The notes under the pieces were generated by a model. The model made no database searches, was not told where the DNA came from, and saw only the letters and a list, made by a program, of their open reading frames with translations. A DNA stretch of 11,467 nucleotides from CAWEHQ01 sp051001995 (GTDB taxonomy: Bacteria > Actinomycetota > Thermoleophilia > Solirubrobacterales > Thermoleophilaceae), in assembly GCA_051001995.1 (NCBI GenBank), contig JBPCMT010000088.1, positions 1 to 11,467 on the forward strand. The letters are read 5' to 3'. The number at the start of each line of letters is the position of its first letter. Position 1 is the stretch's first letter. Below, in pieces: positions 5,346-11,358 of the stretch. Position numbers and translations under genes: made by a program.

Positions 5346-6275
5346 CTAGCGCTCGCAGTTCCGCTCGGTGTCGCGGCCGGGCCCGCTGCTGCAGCGATCA
5401 CGCTCCGCGCCGCCGTCGAGGCGGTCGGCTCCGGCTCCACCCCCGAGGTCGTCGCGCCCGGCGCCGCCGAAGAGGTCATCGGCCCCGGCCTCGCCGGCGA
5501 GCCGGTCGGCCTCGAGGCCGCCGACGAGGCGATCGTTGCCCTCGTCGGCGAAGATGCGGTCGGCGTCGGCGCCGCCGTCGAGCGAGTCGTGGGTGGCGCC
5601 CCCGACCAGCGTGTCGCGACCGACCTGGCCAAGCAGCCGATCGTTGCTGCCCTTGCCGCGCAGCGTGTCGTTGTTCGCCCCGCCGCAGATGACGTCGTCG
5701 CCGCCGCCTCCGTTGACGACATCGTTGCCGCCGAGCGCGACGATCACGTCCCTGTTCGGCGTGCCGGTGATCTTGTCGGGGCCGCCCGTGCCGGCGATCG
5801 TGGCGTCCAGGCCGTCGCACTGCGGGACGACCTTGGTGGAGTCGAAGTCCTCGTTGTTGGCCTGAGCGAGGTCGATGACGTCGGCCGACACCGAGGCCCT
5901 GTTGGTGACCTGGCCGACGACCGTCGGGCGCACAACCACGATCACGCGCGCCCGCTCGCCGTTGGTAAGCAGTCCGAGGTTGCACGTGAGCAGGCGCGCC
6001 GCCAGCTGGCAGCTGCCCTGGGAGGGCGTCGCCGAGACGAACTGGACGCTCGGGTCGAGCCGGTCCTGGGCGATCGTGTCGGGCGCGTCGAACGGCCCGC
6101 GGTTGAACACGTTGACCGTGTAGGTGAGCTCGTCGCCCACCGTGACCGGGTCGGGCGCGTCGAAGACCTCGATCCCCACGTCGGCGACCGGCAGCTCGCC
6201 CTGGGCGAGCGCGGCCTGCGGCGCGATGGCGGCCAGCGCGGCCGCGCCGGCAAAAGCTGTGAGCATCTTCTTCAT
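5346..6275 (-). CDS. Secreted DUF11 plus RTX-like calcium-binding repeat protein
   Basis: A 309-residue exported protein. Start ATG 6275 follows a strong Shine-Dalgarno (GGGAGGAG) and opens a signal peptide (MKKMLTAFAGAAALAAIAPQAALA, cut likely after residue 24). Residues 27-150 form a DUF11/CARDB-like Ig-fold domain, recognised by VGDELTYTVNVFNRGP, DRLDPSVQFVSATPSQGSCQ and C.LGLLTNGERA followed by a V-rich strand; Cys89 and Cys98 could form its usual disulfide. Residues 163-295 are RTX-type nonapeptide repeats of the GGxGxDxLx kind, such as GGNDVV, GGGGDDVICGG and GEAGADDLFGGAGRDDL, which bind calcium in a parallel beta-roll. The protein ends in a Cys pair (295, 307), CSSGPGRDTERNCER. No sortase motif or C-terminal helix is seen, so it is likely released or loosely wall-associated. 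Exact role unknown. Confidence 0.9.
   Translation of the reverse strand: MKKMLTAFAGAAALAAIAPQAALAQGELPVADVGIEVFDAPDPVTVGDELTYTVNVFNRGPFDAPDTIAQDRLDPSVQFVSATPSQGSCQLAARLLTCNLGLLTNGERARVIVVVRPTVVGQVTNRASVSADVIDLAQANNEDFDSTKVVPQCDGLDATIAGTGGPDKITGTPNRDVIVALGGNDVVNGGGGDDVICGGANNDTLRGKGSNDRLLGQVGRDTLVGGATHDSLDGGADADRIFADEGNDRLVGGLEADRLAGEAGADDLFGGAGRDDLGGGAGADRLDGGAERDRCSSGPGRDTERNCER
5391..5789 (-). repeat. Coding tandem repeat: RTX-like nonapeptide array
   Basis: About a dozen degenerate 27-base units encode GGxGxDxLx nonapeptides (residues 163-295 of the DUF11/RTX protein). At the DNA level they give frequent GCCGCC/GTCG runs and an apparently repetitive pattern on both strands. Some units have lost the calcium-binding Asp or Gly, for example HDSLDGGADADRIFADEG, so the array is partly eroded. 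Confidence 0.8.
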
Positions 6276-6282
6276 GAGCGGT

Positions 6283-6290
6283 CTCCTCCC
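6283..6290 (-). promoter_or_regulatory. Strong ribosome-binding site (GGGAGGAG)
   Basis: On the minus strand GGGAGGAG ends 7 bases before the ATG at 6275. It is the clearest Shine-Dalgarno in the window, where most genes have none, and it fixes the start at the signal peptide rather than at the longer in-frame extension to 6749. Confidence 0.8.
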
Positions 6291-6400
6291 CCGTCTCGGT
6301 GTACCCGCCCGTCCCGGGCTGAAGGGCGCCACCGCGCCATTGCACGGCCTCGGCCGACGCATTTTCTGCAACTCACGGCCAGCCCTGACCACCGGGTCGT

Positions 6401-6406
6401 CATAGT
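6401..6406 (+). promoter_or_regulatory. Candidate -10 hexamer (CATAGT), ABC transporter operon
   Basis: CATAGT is followed by exactly 7 bases and the ATG at 6414. It keeps the key A at position 2 and T at position 6 of a -10 element. No Shine-Dalgarno precedes the ATG, so a leaderless transcript is likely. It sits in the 138-base divergent region shared with the DUF11/RTX gene, which also holds an AT-rich patch (6360-6372). Confidence 0.4.
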
Positions 6407-6413
6407 CCCGGCC

Positions 6414-7331
6414 ATGGCGACGACGGCCGCGATCGGCGCCGGTACGGCGGCCAAGCCCGCGATCCACGTGGACGACCTGCGCAAGAGCTACGGCACCGTC
6501 GAGGCGGTGCGCGGCGTCTCCTTCGAGGTCCAGCGCGGCGAGGTGTTCGGGCTGCTCGGCCCCAACGGGGCCGGCAAGACGACCACGGTCGAGATCCTCG
6601 AGGGCTACCGCGAGCGAAGCGGCGGGGCCGTCTCGGTGCTGGGACACGACCCCGCGGACCGCGATCCGGACCTCCAGCAGCGGGTCGGGATCGTCCTCCA
6701 GGGCGCGGGCTTCTACCCGCGCGTGACCGTCGAGGAGGCGGTCGGCCACTTCGCCTCCCTGTACGAGTGTCCGCGCGATCCGGCCGAGACGATCGACCTC
6801 GTGGGTCTCACCGCCAGCGCGGGGTCCAGGACGGTCGAGTTGTCGGGCGGTCAGCGCAGGCGGCTCGACCTCGCGCTGGCGCTGGTCGGCGACCCCGAGC
6901 TCATCTTCCTCGACGAGCCCACCACCGGCTTCGACCCCGCCGCGCGGAGGGCCGCCTGGGAGGTGGTCCGGCGCCTCTCGGAGCTCGACAAGACCGTCCT
7001 ACTCACGACCCACTACCTCGACGAGGCGCAGGCGCTCGCGAACCGGGTTGCGATCGTCAAGGACGGGCTGGTGGTTGCCGAGGGCCCGCCGCGCGAGCTC
7101 GTCGGCGATGGCGCCCGCTACGTGATCTCCTACCTGGCGGGCGGCCGGCGCGTGCACCACGAGACCGACGACCCCACCGACCTGCTCCATCGCCTCACAT
7201 CGGACGCCGTCGCGCGTGGCGAGCGGCTCGAGGGGCTGTCGGTGAGCCAGCCGACGCTCGAGGACGTCTACCTCGAGCTCACCGAGGACACGCTCACCGA
7301 GGACGAGCCTACGGAGAGGCCGCCGACATGA
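6414..7331 (+). CDS. ABC transporter ATP-binding protein (ABC-2 exporter type)
   Basis: A 305-residue cytoplasmic ATPase that powers the permease encoded next to it. All nucleotide-binding motifs are intact: Walker A GPNGAGKTT (49-57), Q-loop Gln96 in VLQGAGF, signature LSGGQRRRL (143-151), Walker B LIFLDEP (163-169) and the switch His200 in TTHYLDEA. A C-terminal extension (about 225-305) ends in QPTLEDVYLELT, the helix found in daunorubicin/polyketide-type ABC-2 ATPases, followed by an acidic tail. Start ATG 6414 was chosen over upstream frames because MATTAAIGAG leads directly into the conserved IHVDDLRKSYG. The stop overlaps the permease ATG (ATGA). Substrate unknown; such pairs export drugs, lipids or polysaccharides. 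Confidence 0.95.
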   Translation: MATTAAIGAGTAAKPAIHVDDLRKSYGTVEAVRGVSFEVQRGEVFGLLGPNGAGKTTTVEILEGYRERSGGAVSVLGHDPADRDPDLQQRVGIVLQGAGFYPRVTVEEAVGHFASLYECPRDPAETIDLVGLTASAGSRTVELSGGQRRRLDLALALVGDPELIFLDEPTTGFDPAARRAAWEVVRRLSELDKTVLLTTHYLDEAQALANRVAIVKDGLVVAEGPPRELVGDGARYVISYLAGGRRVHHETDDPTDLLHRLTSDAVARGERLEGLSVSQPTLEDVYLELTEDTLTEDEPTERPPT

Positions 7332-8062
7332 GCGCCGTCGCCGTCCTCTGGCGCCAGCTTCGGTTCGAGCGCCGCCTGTTCTGGCGCAACCCGAGCGCCG
7401 CATTCTTCAACTTCCTCCTGCCGCTCCTGATGCTGTTCCTGGTCGCCTCCATCTACGCCGGGGACGACGACCTGCTGAACGTGCTGATCCCGGGGATCGC
7501 GGGCATGTCGGTGATGGCCACGACGTTCAGCGCGCTGGCGTTCAACGTGACGTTCCTGCGCGAGCAGGGGATCCTCAAGCGAATGCGGGGAACCCCGATC
7601 CCGACGCCGGCCTACCTCGGGGGGCTTCTGGGATCGGCGGTGGTGAACGCCGTGCTTCAGGTCGCGCTGATCGTGATCATCGGCAACCTGATCTACGGCG
7701 TCGCCTGGCCGGCTGACCCGCCCGCACTGGTGGCGTTCACGGCGTTGGGGGTGGTGACGTTCGCGGCGCTCGGCATCGCCTTCTCGCACGCGATCCCGAA
7801 CTTCGACGCCGCGGCCGCGTACGTCAACGTCGTCTTTCTGCCGCTGATCTTCATCTCCGGGGTGTTCTACTCGGCCGAGTCGCTCCCGCCGGTGCTGGAG
7901 GCGGTCGCGACCGCGCTGCCGCTCAAGCACCTGATCGACGGCCTCCACGGCGCGATCGTCACCGGCGCAGGCGCGGCGGACCAGCTCGGAGCGCTCGCAG
8001 TCGTCGGTGCCTGGGGAGCCGCCGGGGTCGTCCTGGCGACGCGCTTCTTTCGCTGGGAGTAG
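7328..8062 (+). CDS. ABC-2 type transporter permease
   Basis: A 244-residue membrane protein whose ATG overlaps the ATPase stop. It has about six transmembrane segments: roughly 23-44, 53-75, 93-117, 130-152, 159-180 and 220-240. The amphipathic N-terminal helix (LWRQLRFERRLFWRNP) and the segment NFDAAAAYVNVVFLPLIFISGVFYSAESLP spread over helices 5 and its loop are hallmarks of ABC-2 membrane proteins. Between helices 2 and 3, REQGILKRMRGTPI is the coupling-helix region typical of the family. Two permeases, or a dimer of this one, would combine with the ATPase dimer in an exporter. It converges on the MscS gene, with 7 bases between stop codons. Substrate is not predictable from sequence. Confidence 0.94.
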   Translation: MSAVAVLWRQLRFERRLFWRNPSAAFFNFLLPLLMLFLVASIYAGDDDLLNVLIPGIAGMSVMATTFSALAFNVTFLREQGILKRMRGTPIPTPAYLGGLLGSAVVNAVLQVALIVIIGNLIYGVAWPADPPALVAFTALGVVTFAALGIAFSHAIPNFDAAAAYVNVVFLPLIFISGVFYSAESLPPVLEAVATALPLKHLIDGLHGAIVTGAGAADQLGALAVVGAWGAAGVVLATRFFRWE

Positions 8063-8069
8063 GCCGCGC

Positions 8070-9035
8070 TCAACCGGCGGAGCTCGCGCCGTCGCCGGCG
8101 CCGTCCGACCCGCCGTCGCGTCCCGAGTCGCTCCCGCGCCCTCCGGTCGCGACGACCGCCTTGCGCGTCACCTGAGCCAGGACGCCGAGGACCTCGTCCG
8201 TGAGCTTCGAGCCCTCGGTCGAGAGCAGCGGTGTGGTGCTGATGCGGACCACGACCTCGTCGTCGACCTCCTCGAGCAGGATCTTCGGCGGCGTGCGCAT
8301 CTTGATCGAGACGCTCTCCTCGATCATCTGCTGTACCTCGCTCGGACGCGTCCCGAGCGGCAGCCGCGCCCTGAGGTCGACCGCGTCGGGCTCGCGCAGG
8401 GGGACGATCGCGAGGCTGAGCACCACGTTGTTCGGCACCATGATCTCGTCCTCCCCGTTGGTGAGCGTCGTGTAGAGGAGTCCGAGCGACGAGACGACGC
8501 CCTCGATCTCCCCCGCCACCAGCCCGCCCTGCATGCGGACGCGCTCGCCGACACGGAACGGACGGGCGCTGAGCAGCAGCATCCCTGCGAAGACGTTGCC
8601 GATCGTCTGCTGGGCGGCGAGCCCGATGACCACCGCGGTCACGGCGCCGCCGACCGCGAGCGTCTCGGGCTTGAGCCCGGCCACCCGGAGCGCCACGAGG
8701 AGCGCGAGAGCGATGGCGGCGAGCCGGATGAGGAAGCCGATGGTGCCGGCGGTCCCGGGGTCGAGCCGGCGGTAGAGCCAGGGCCGCAGCGCGCGCCCGA
8801 TCGCGCGCGCGAATCCCCAACCCAGCACGACCAGGACCACGACGCTGACGACCCGCACGGCGATGTCGTTGCCGAACAGGTCGCGGCGGTAGTTGTAGAT
8901 CACGAGAACGGCCACGATCAGCGGCACGATCACGATTGCCTCGCGCCGCGCGCGCCTCGTCTTGCCGGCGTCGATCTGGCCGGCGAGCCCCGCCTCGCGC
9001 CAGTAGTGGGTCTTGGTGTCGGGCATCAGCGGCAT
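8070..9035 (-). CDS. MscS-family small-conductance mechanosensitive channel
   Basis: A 321-residue membrane channel that opens under membrane tension and releases solutes after osmotic downshock. Hydrophobic segments lie at about 33-47, 58-78 and 101-118, followed by the pore helix (about 122-155) with the family motif GLAAQQTIGNVFAGMLLL (138-155) and the beta-domain start RPFRVGERV (158-166). The vestibule continues with GVVSSLGLLYTTLTNGEDEIMVPNN (179-203), which matches the conserved turn, and the C-terminal alpha/beta domain. After residue 298 comes a Gly/Ser/Asp-only tail of about 24 residues, probably disordered. Two ATGs (9035 and 9026) are possible; the longer is given. A GATACT hexamer lies 12 bases upstream of the first. 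The metallopeptidase gene ends 43 bases upstream. Confidence 0.93.
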   Translation of the reverse strand: MPLMPDTKTHYWREAGLAGQIDAGKTRRARREAIVIVPLIVAVLVIYNYRRDLFGNDIAVRVVSVVVLVVLGWGFARAIGRALRPWLYRRLDPGTAGTIGFLIRLAAIALALLVALRVAGLKPETLAVGGAVTAVVIGLAAQQTIGNVFAGMLLLSARPFRVGERVRMQGGLVAGEIEGVVSSLGLLYTTLTNGEDEIMVPNNVVLSLAIVPLREPDAVDLRARLPLGTRPSEVQQMIEESVSIKMRTPPKILLEEVDDEVVVRISTTPLLSTEGSKLTDEVLGVLAQVTRKAVVATGGRGSDSGRDGGSDGAGDGASSAG

Positions 9036-9078
9036 GCCGCGACTAGGAGTATCAGACGCGGTTGCGCCGCGGGCGCCG

Positions 9079-9768
9079 TTAGAGGCGCAGGGCGGGGCCG
9101 TGCCGCCTGAGCCAGCGCTCGTGCTCGCGGTAGCGCGGAAAGCGCTCCGCGAGCAGGCGCCAGAAGCGCGGCGAGTGGTCGAGCACCGAGAGGTGTGCCA
9201 CTTCGTGCTCGATCACGTACTCGAGGATCTGCTCCGGAGCCAGCAGAAGCCGCCAGTTGAAGCTCATCGAGCCGGAGGATGAGCAGCTCGCCCAGCGCGT
9301 TCGCTGGCTCCTGATCGACAGGCTGCGGTAGTCGGACCCGGCGCGCGCAACCGCCGCGTCCAGGCGGTCCGCGACCTCGATCTTCGCACGCCTTCGGTAC
9401 CAGCGCTCGAGCGCCGAGCGCAGGTGCTCGGAGCCGGCCCGCCCGAGCTTCACCACCACGGTGTCCCCGCGACGGGCCACATGCGGCCGCCGGCGGCCCG
9501 GCTCGACCTTGACGCGCAGGCGCAGCTCGTGGCCCAGGTAGGGCACCGTGCCGCCGTTCTCGAGTCGCGGCGGCGACACCACGCTCTGAGACTCGCGCAT
9601 GCGCCTGAGCGTCCGCTCGATCCATGGACGCTTCTCGTCGATCAGCGGCTCGGCGTGGCGCAGCGCCATCCGGCGCGGAACGACGAGCTCCACCCCGTCC
9701 CCGGTGATGACTATCCGCGCGTGGCGGGCCCGGTCGGAGCGGCGCACGGTGTAGGAGATCGCGCTCAC
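9079..9768 (-). CDS. YgjP/DUF45-type M48-like zinc metallopeptidase
   Basis: A 229-residue protein from GTG at 9768. The active-site motif HEVAHLSVLDH (188-198) is HExxH plus a third His five residues on, as in the YgjP/SprT-like clan. It is preceded by the conserved RWASCSSSGSMSFNWRLLLAP (158-178) and ILEYVIEHE, and followed by SPRFWRLLAERFPRYREHERWL, all characteristic of DUF45. N-terminal residues SYTVRRSDRARHARIVI form the expected beta-rich start. The frame stays open upstream to a TTG at 9858, but that part (LTISQKGDRIRAVPGG) does not match the family and coincides with an unusual structured segment, so I exclude it. Family members are presumed cytoplasmic zinc proteases of poorly known substrate. 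No signal peptide is seen. Confidence 0.92.
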   Translation of the reverse strand: MSAISYTVRRSDRARHARIVITGDGVELVVPRRMALRHAEPLIDEKRPWIERTLRRMRESQSVVSPPRLENGGTVPYLGHELRLRVKVEPGRRRPHVARRGDTVVVKLGRAGSEHLRSALERWYRRRAKIEVADRLDAAVARAGSDYRSLSIRSQRTRWASCSSSGSMSFNWRLLLAPEQILEYVIEHEVAHLSVLDHSPRFWRLLAERFPRYREHERWLRRHGPALRL

Positions 9769-9796
9769 GCCAGCTGACGATAGGGCCGCCGTCGGA

Positions 9797-9810
9797 GGGA
9801 CCGGCGTCCC
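9797..9810. repeat. Short palindromic hairpin (GGGAC-CGGC-GTCCC)
   Basis: A perfect 5-bp stem with a CGGC loop in the leader of the metallopeptidase gene. It reads the same way on both strands. No T-run follows. It could be an RNA hairpin in the leader or chance, given the GC content. Confidence 0.35.
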
Positions 9811-9838
9811 ACCCGGCACCGCCCGAATGCGATCACCC

Positions 9839-9890
9839 TTCTGGGAAATGGTCAGCAAGACTGCTCATCCGAACTGACCAATTCTCAAAA
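9839..9890. repeat. Imperfect inverted repeat, 17-bp arms
   Basis: Left arm TTCTGGGAAATGGTCAG (9839-9855) and right arm CTGACCAATTCTCAAAA (9874-9890) pair at 14 of 17 positions, with the inner seven (GGTCAG/CTGACC plus T-A) perfect, around an 18-base spacer. The stretch is about 44% GC (23 of 52) in a window near 70%. It lies between the metallopeptidase start and the glycosyltransferase stop. It could be an operator, a structured RNA leader, or a copy of a dispersed repeat. Confidence 0.6.
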
Positions 9891-9916
9891 CGAACAGCGC
9901 CCGTGGACGCGTTTTG
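9886..9916 (-). terminator. Possible terminator hairpin after the glycosyltransferase gene
   Basis: CAAAACG (9886-9892) and CGTTTTG (9910-9916) form a perfect 7-bp stem around a 17-base GC-rich loop, 31 bases after the glycosyltransferase stop in the direction of transcription. Read on the minus strand the 3' arm is CGTTTTG followed by AGAATT, so only four consecutive T residues. A weak factor-independent terminator is possible. Its left arm overlaps the inverted repeat at 9839-9890, so the two structures compete. Confidence 0.35.
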
Positions 9917-9946
9917 CTTGCGGCAAATCGCGCCGCGATCGGACGC

Positions 9947-11338
9947 CTACCGGCCGGAGCGCTCGGCCACCGCCTCCTCGTAGACGCGGGCGACGCCCTC
10001 GGCCAGCGCCGGCCACGAGTAGCGCTCCCGCGCGGCGCGGTACGCGGCGGCGCCGCGCCGGGAGCGCTCCGCGTCGTCGTTGACCGCCGCGACGATCGCC
10101 TCGGCCATTGCGCGCTCGTCGTCGGGCGGCACGAGCCAGCCGGTCTCGCCGTCGTCGACGATCGTGGCCGGCCCGTGGGCATCGACCGCGATCGCGGGCA
10201 GCCCGCAGGCCATCCCCTCTACCAGCACCTGGCCGAACTGCTCGCGGACCGATGGCAGGACCGTGACGTCGGCGGCGTTGAGGCCGTCCGGCAGATCGTC
10301 GTGGCCGCGCCAGCCGGCTAGGAAGACGTCTCGCACCCCGGTCGAGCGGATCACCGACAACGGGTGCTCGCGCTCCCACTCTCCGGGGTAGCCGCCGAGT
10401 AGAACGAGCGGTGACCGGCGCCTGAACCGCTCGCGCGCCCGCGCGTACGCACGAATCAGGAGCGGCAGCCGCTTGACCTCGGTGTAGCGCCCGCTGTAGG
10501 TGAGCACCGGTCCGTCGCGGAAAGCGTCCAGATCGTCCGAGCCGTACCGAACGCTGCCCTCCTCGCCGGACTCGTCCCAGCCGCGCGGGTCGTCCACCAG
10601 CCACCGGCGCCACAGCGCGACGCGCTCCTCGCCGAGCAGCGGGCGGCGGTCGAAGGCCCCGGGGTCGAAGCCGTTCGGCGCCCACGCGACGCGCTCGGGC
10701 TCGACCCCCACGAGCGCCGGCACGCGCCTGACCGCGTCGGGCGAGAGCACGAACAGCCGCTCGCAGCGACCCGCCCAGCGACGCATGCGCTCGGCCCAGG
10801 CGTGCGCGTGCTCCCACGCCGATGGCGGGGCCTCGTCGATCGCGCGCAGCATCAGCAGCTCGGTGCCATGGAGGTGGCCGACCACCGGCACCTCGGGGAA
10901 GGCGCGGTGGCAGGCCTCGTTGATCGGGGTCAGGTGGTGCACGTGGAGGACGTCGGCGGAGGCCGCGCCGGCGAGCTCGAGCTCGCGCTCCCAGGTCGCG
11001 ACGAGGCGCTCGTAGTCGGCATCGCCAACGCGCGCGAAGACGCGGTCGGGCGCGCCAGCGCGGTCCTCGAACGACGGATGAAACGGCGGGTCCGCGGCGA
11101 GCGGCTCGGGAGCCGCAAGGGAGGCCGTGTAGTCGAGCGCGCGAACGTCGAGTCCGGCGAAGAACGTCTCCGCGTTGGAGGCCTTGCCCGGAGGCCCGAG
11201 CGAGCCGGTCACCAGCCCGGCGTCCCATCCCGTGTCCGCCAGCGCGCGCGCCAGGTAGCGGACCACCTGCGACGAGCCGCCGCGCGGGTAGAAGAGGAGC
11301 GCCATCAGGACGCGCCGCCGCTCGGCCTCGCCGGTCAC
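9947..11338 (-). CDS. GT4-family glycosyltransferase (GT-B fold)
   Basis: A 463-residue retaining-type glycosyltransferase, somewhat longer than the usual 360-420 of the family because of inserts. The N-terminal Rossmann half opens with RVLMALLFYPRGGSSQVVRYL, where the Gly-rich loop binds substrate, then LHVHHLTP and GHLHGTELL (about 154-162). The C-terminal donor-binding half starts at YSGRYTEVKRLP (Arg284, Lys289 contact the sugar-nucleotide phosphates in relatives), then VLLGGYPGEWE, and ends with the EX7E motif REQFGQVLVEGMACGLP (Glu366, Glu374). It probably adds a hexose from a nucleotide-sugar in envelope polysaccharide or glycolipid synthesis; donor and acceptor are unknown. Start: I chose GTG 11338, which leaves 20 bases to the divergent gene and has CATGAT 7 bases upstream. 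ATGs at 11347, 11350 and 11365 are in frame; the last would overlap the divergent start codon. Confidence 0.92.
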   Translation of the reverse strand: MTGEAERRRVLMALLFYPRGGSSQVVRYLARALADTGWDAGLVTGSLGPPGKASNAETFFAGLDVRALDYTASLAAPEPLAADPPFHPSFEDRAGAPDRVFARVGDADYERLVATWERELELAGAASADVLHVHHLTPINEACHRAFPEVPVVGHLHGTELLMLRAIDEAPPSAWEHAHAWAERMRRWAGRCERLFVLSPDAVRRVPALVGVEPERVAWAPNGFDPGAFDRRPLLGEERVALWRRWLVDDPRGWDESGEEGSVRYGSDDLDAFRDGPVLTYSGRYTEVKRLPLLIRAYARARERFRRRSPLVLLGGYPGEWEREHPLSVIRSTGVRDVFLAGWRGHDDLPDGLNAADVTVLPSVREQFGQVLVEGMACGLPAIAVDAHGPATIVDDGETGWLVPPDDERAMAEAIVAAVNDDAERSRRGAAAYRAARERYSWPALAEGVARVYEEAVAERSGR

Positions 11339-11344
11339 CGATGG

Positions 11345-11351
11345 CATCATG
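11345..11351. promoter_or_regulatory. Candidate bidirectional -10 (CATCATG)
   Basis: On the plus strand CATCAT (11345-11350) stands 8 bases before the ATG at 11359. On the minus strand CATGAT (11351-11346) stands 7 bases before the GTG at 11338. Each keeps A at position 2 and T at position 6. The two elements overlap by five bases, so one melted bubble could serve both divergent genes. Inferred only; no -35 is seen for either. Confidence 0.35.
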
Positions 11352-11358
11352 ACCGGCG

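Noticed and set aside
3830..5722. Minus-strand open frame of 630 codons
   Set aside because: Spans three real genes in the wrong frame or strand; Ala/Arg/Ser-rich with no motif.
5391..5789. Regular repeated pattern that could suggest a CRISPR or minisatellite
   Set aside because: The period is 27 bases or less with no spacers and it encodes RTX nonapeptides.
6276..6749. N-terminal extension of the DUF11/RTX protein up to 6749
   Set aside because: It would overlap the ABC ATPase gene on the other strand; the Shine-Dalgarno and signal peptide at 6275 define the true start.
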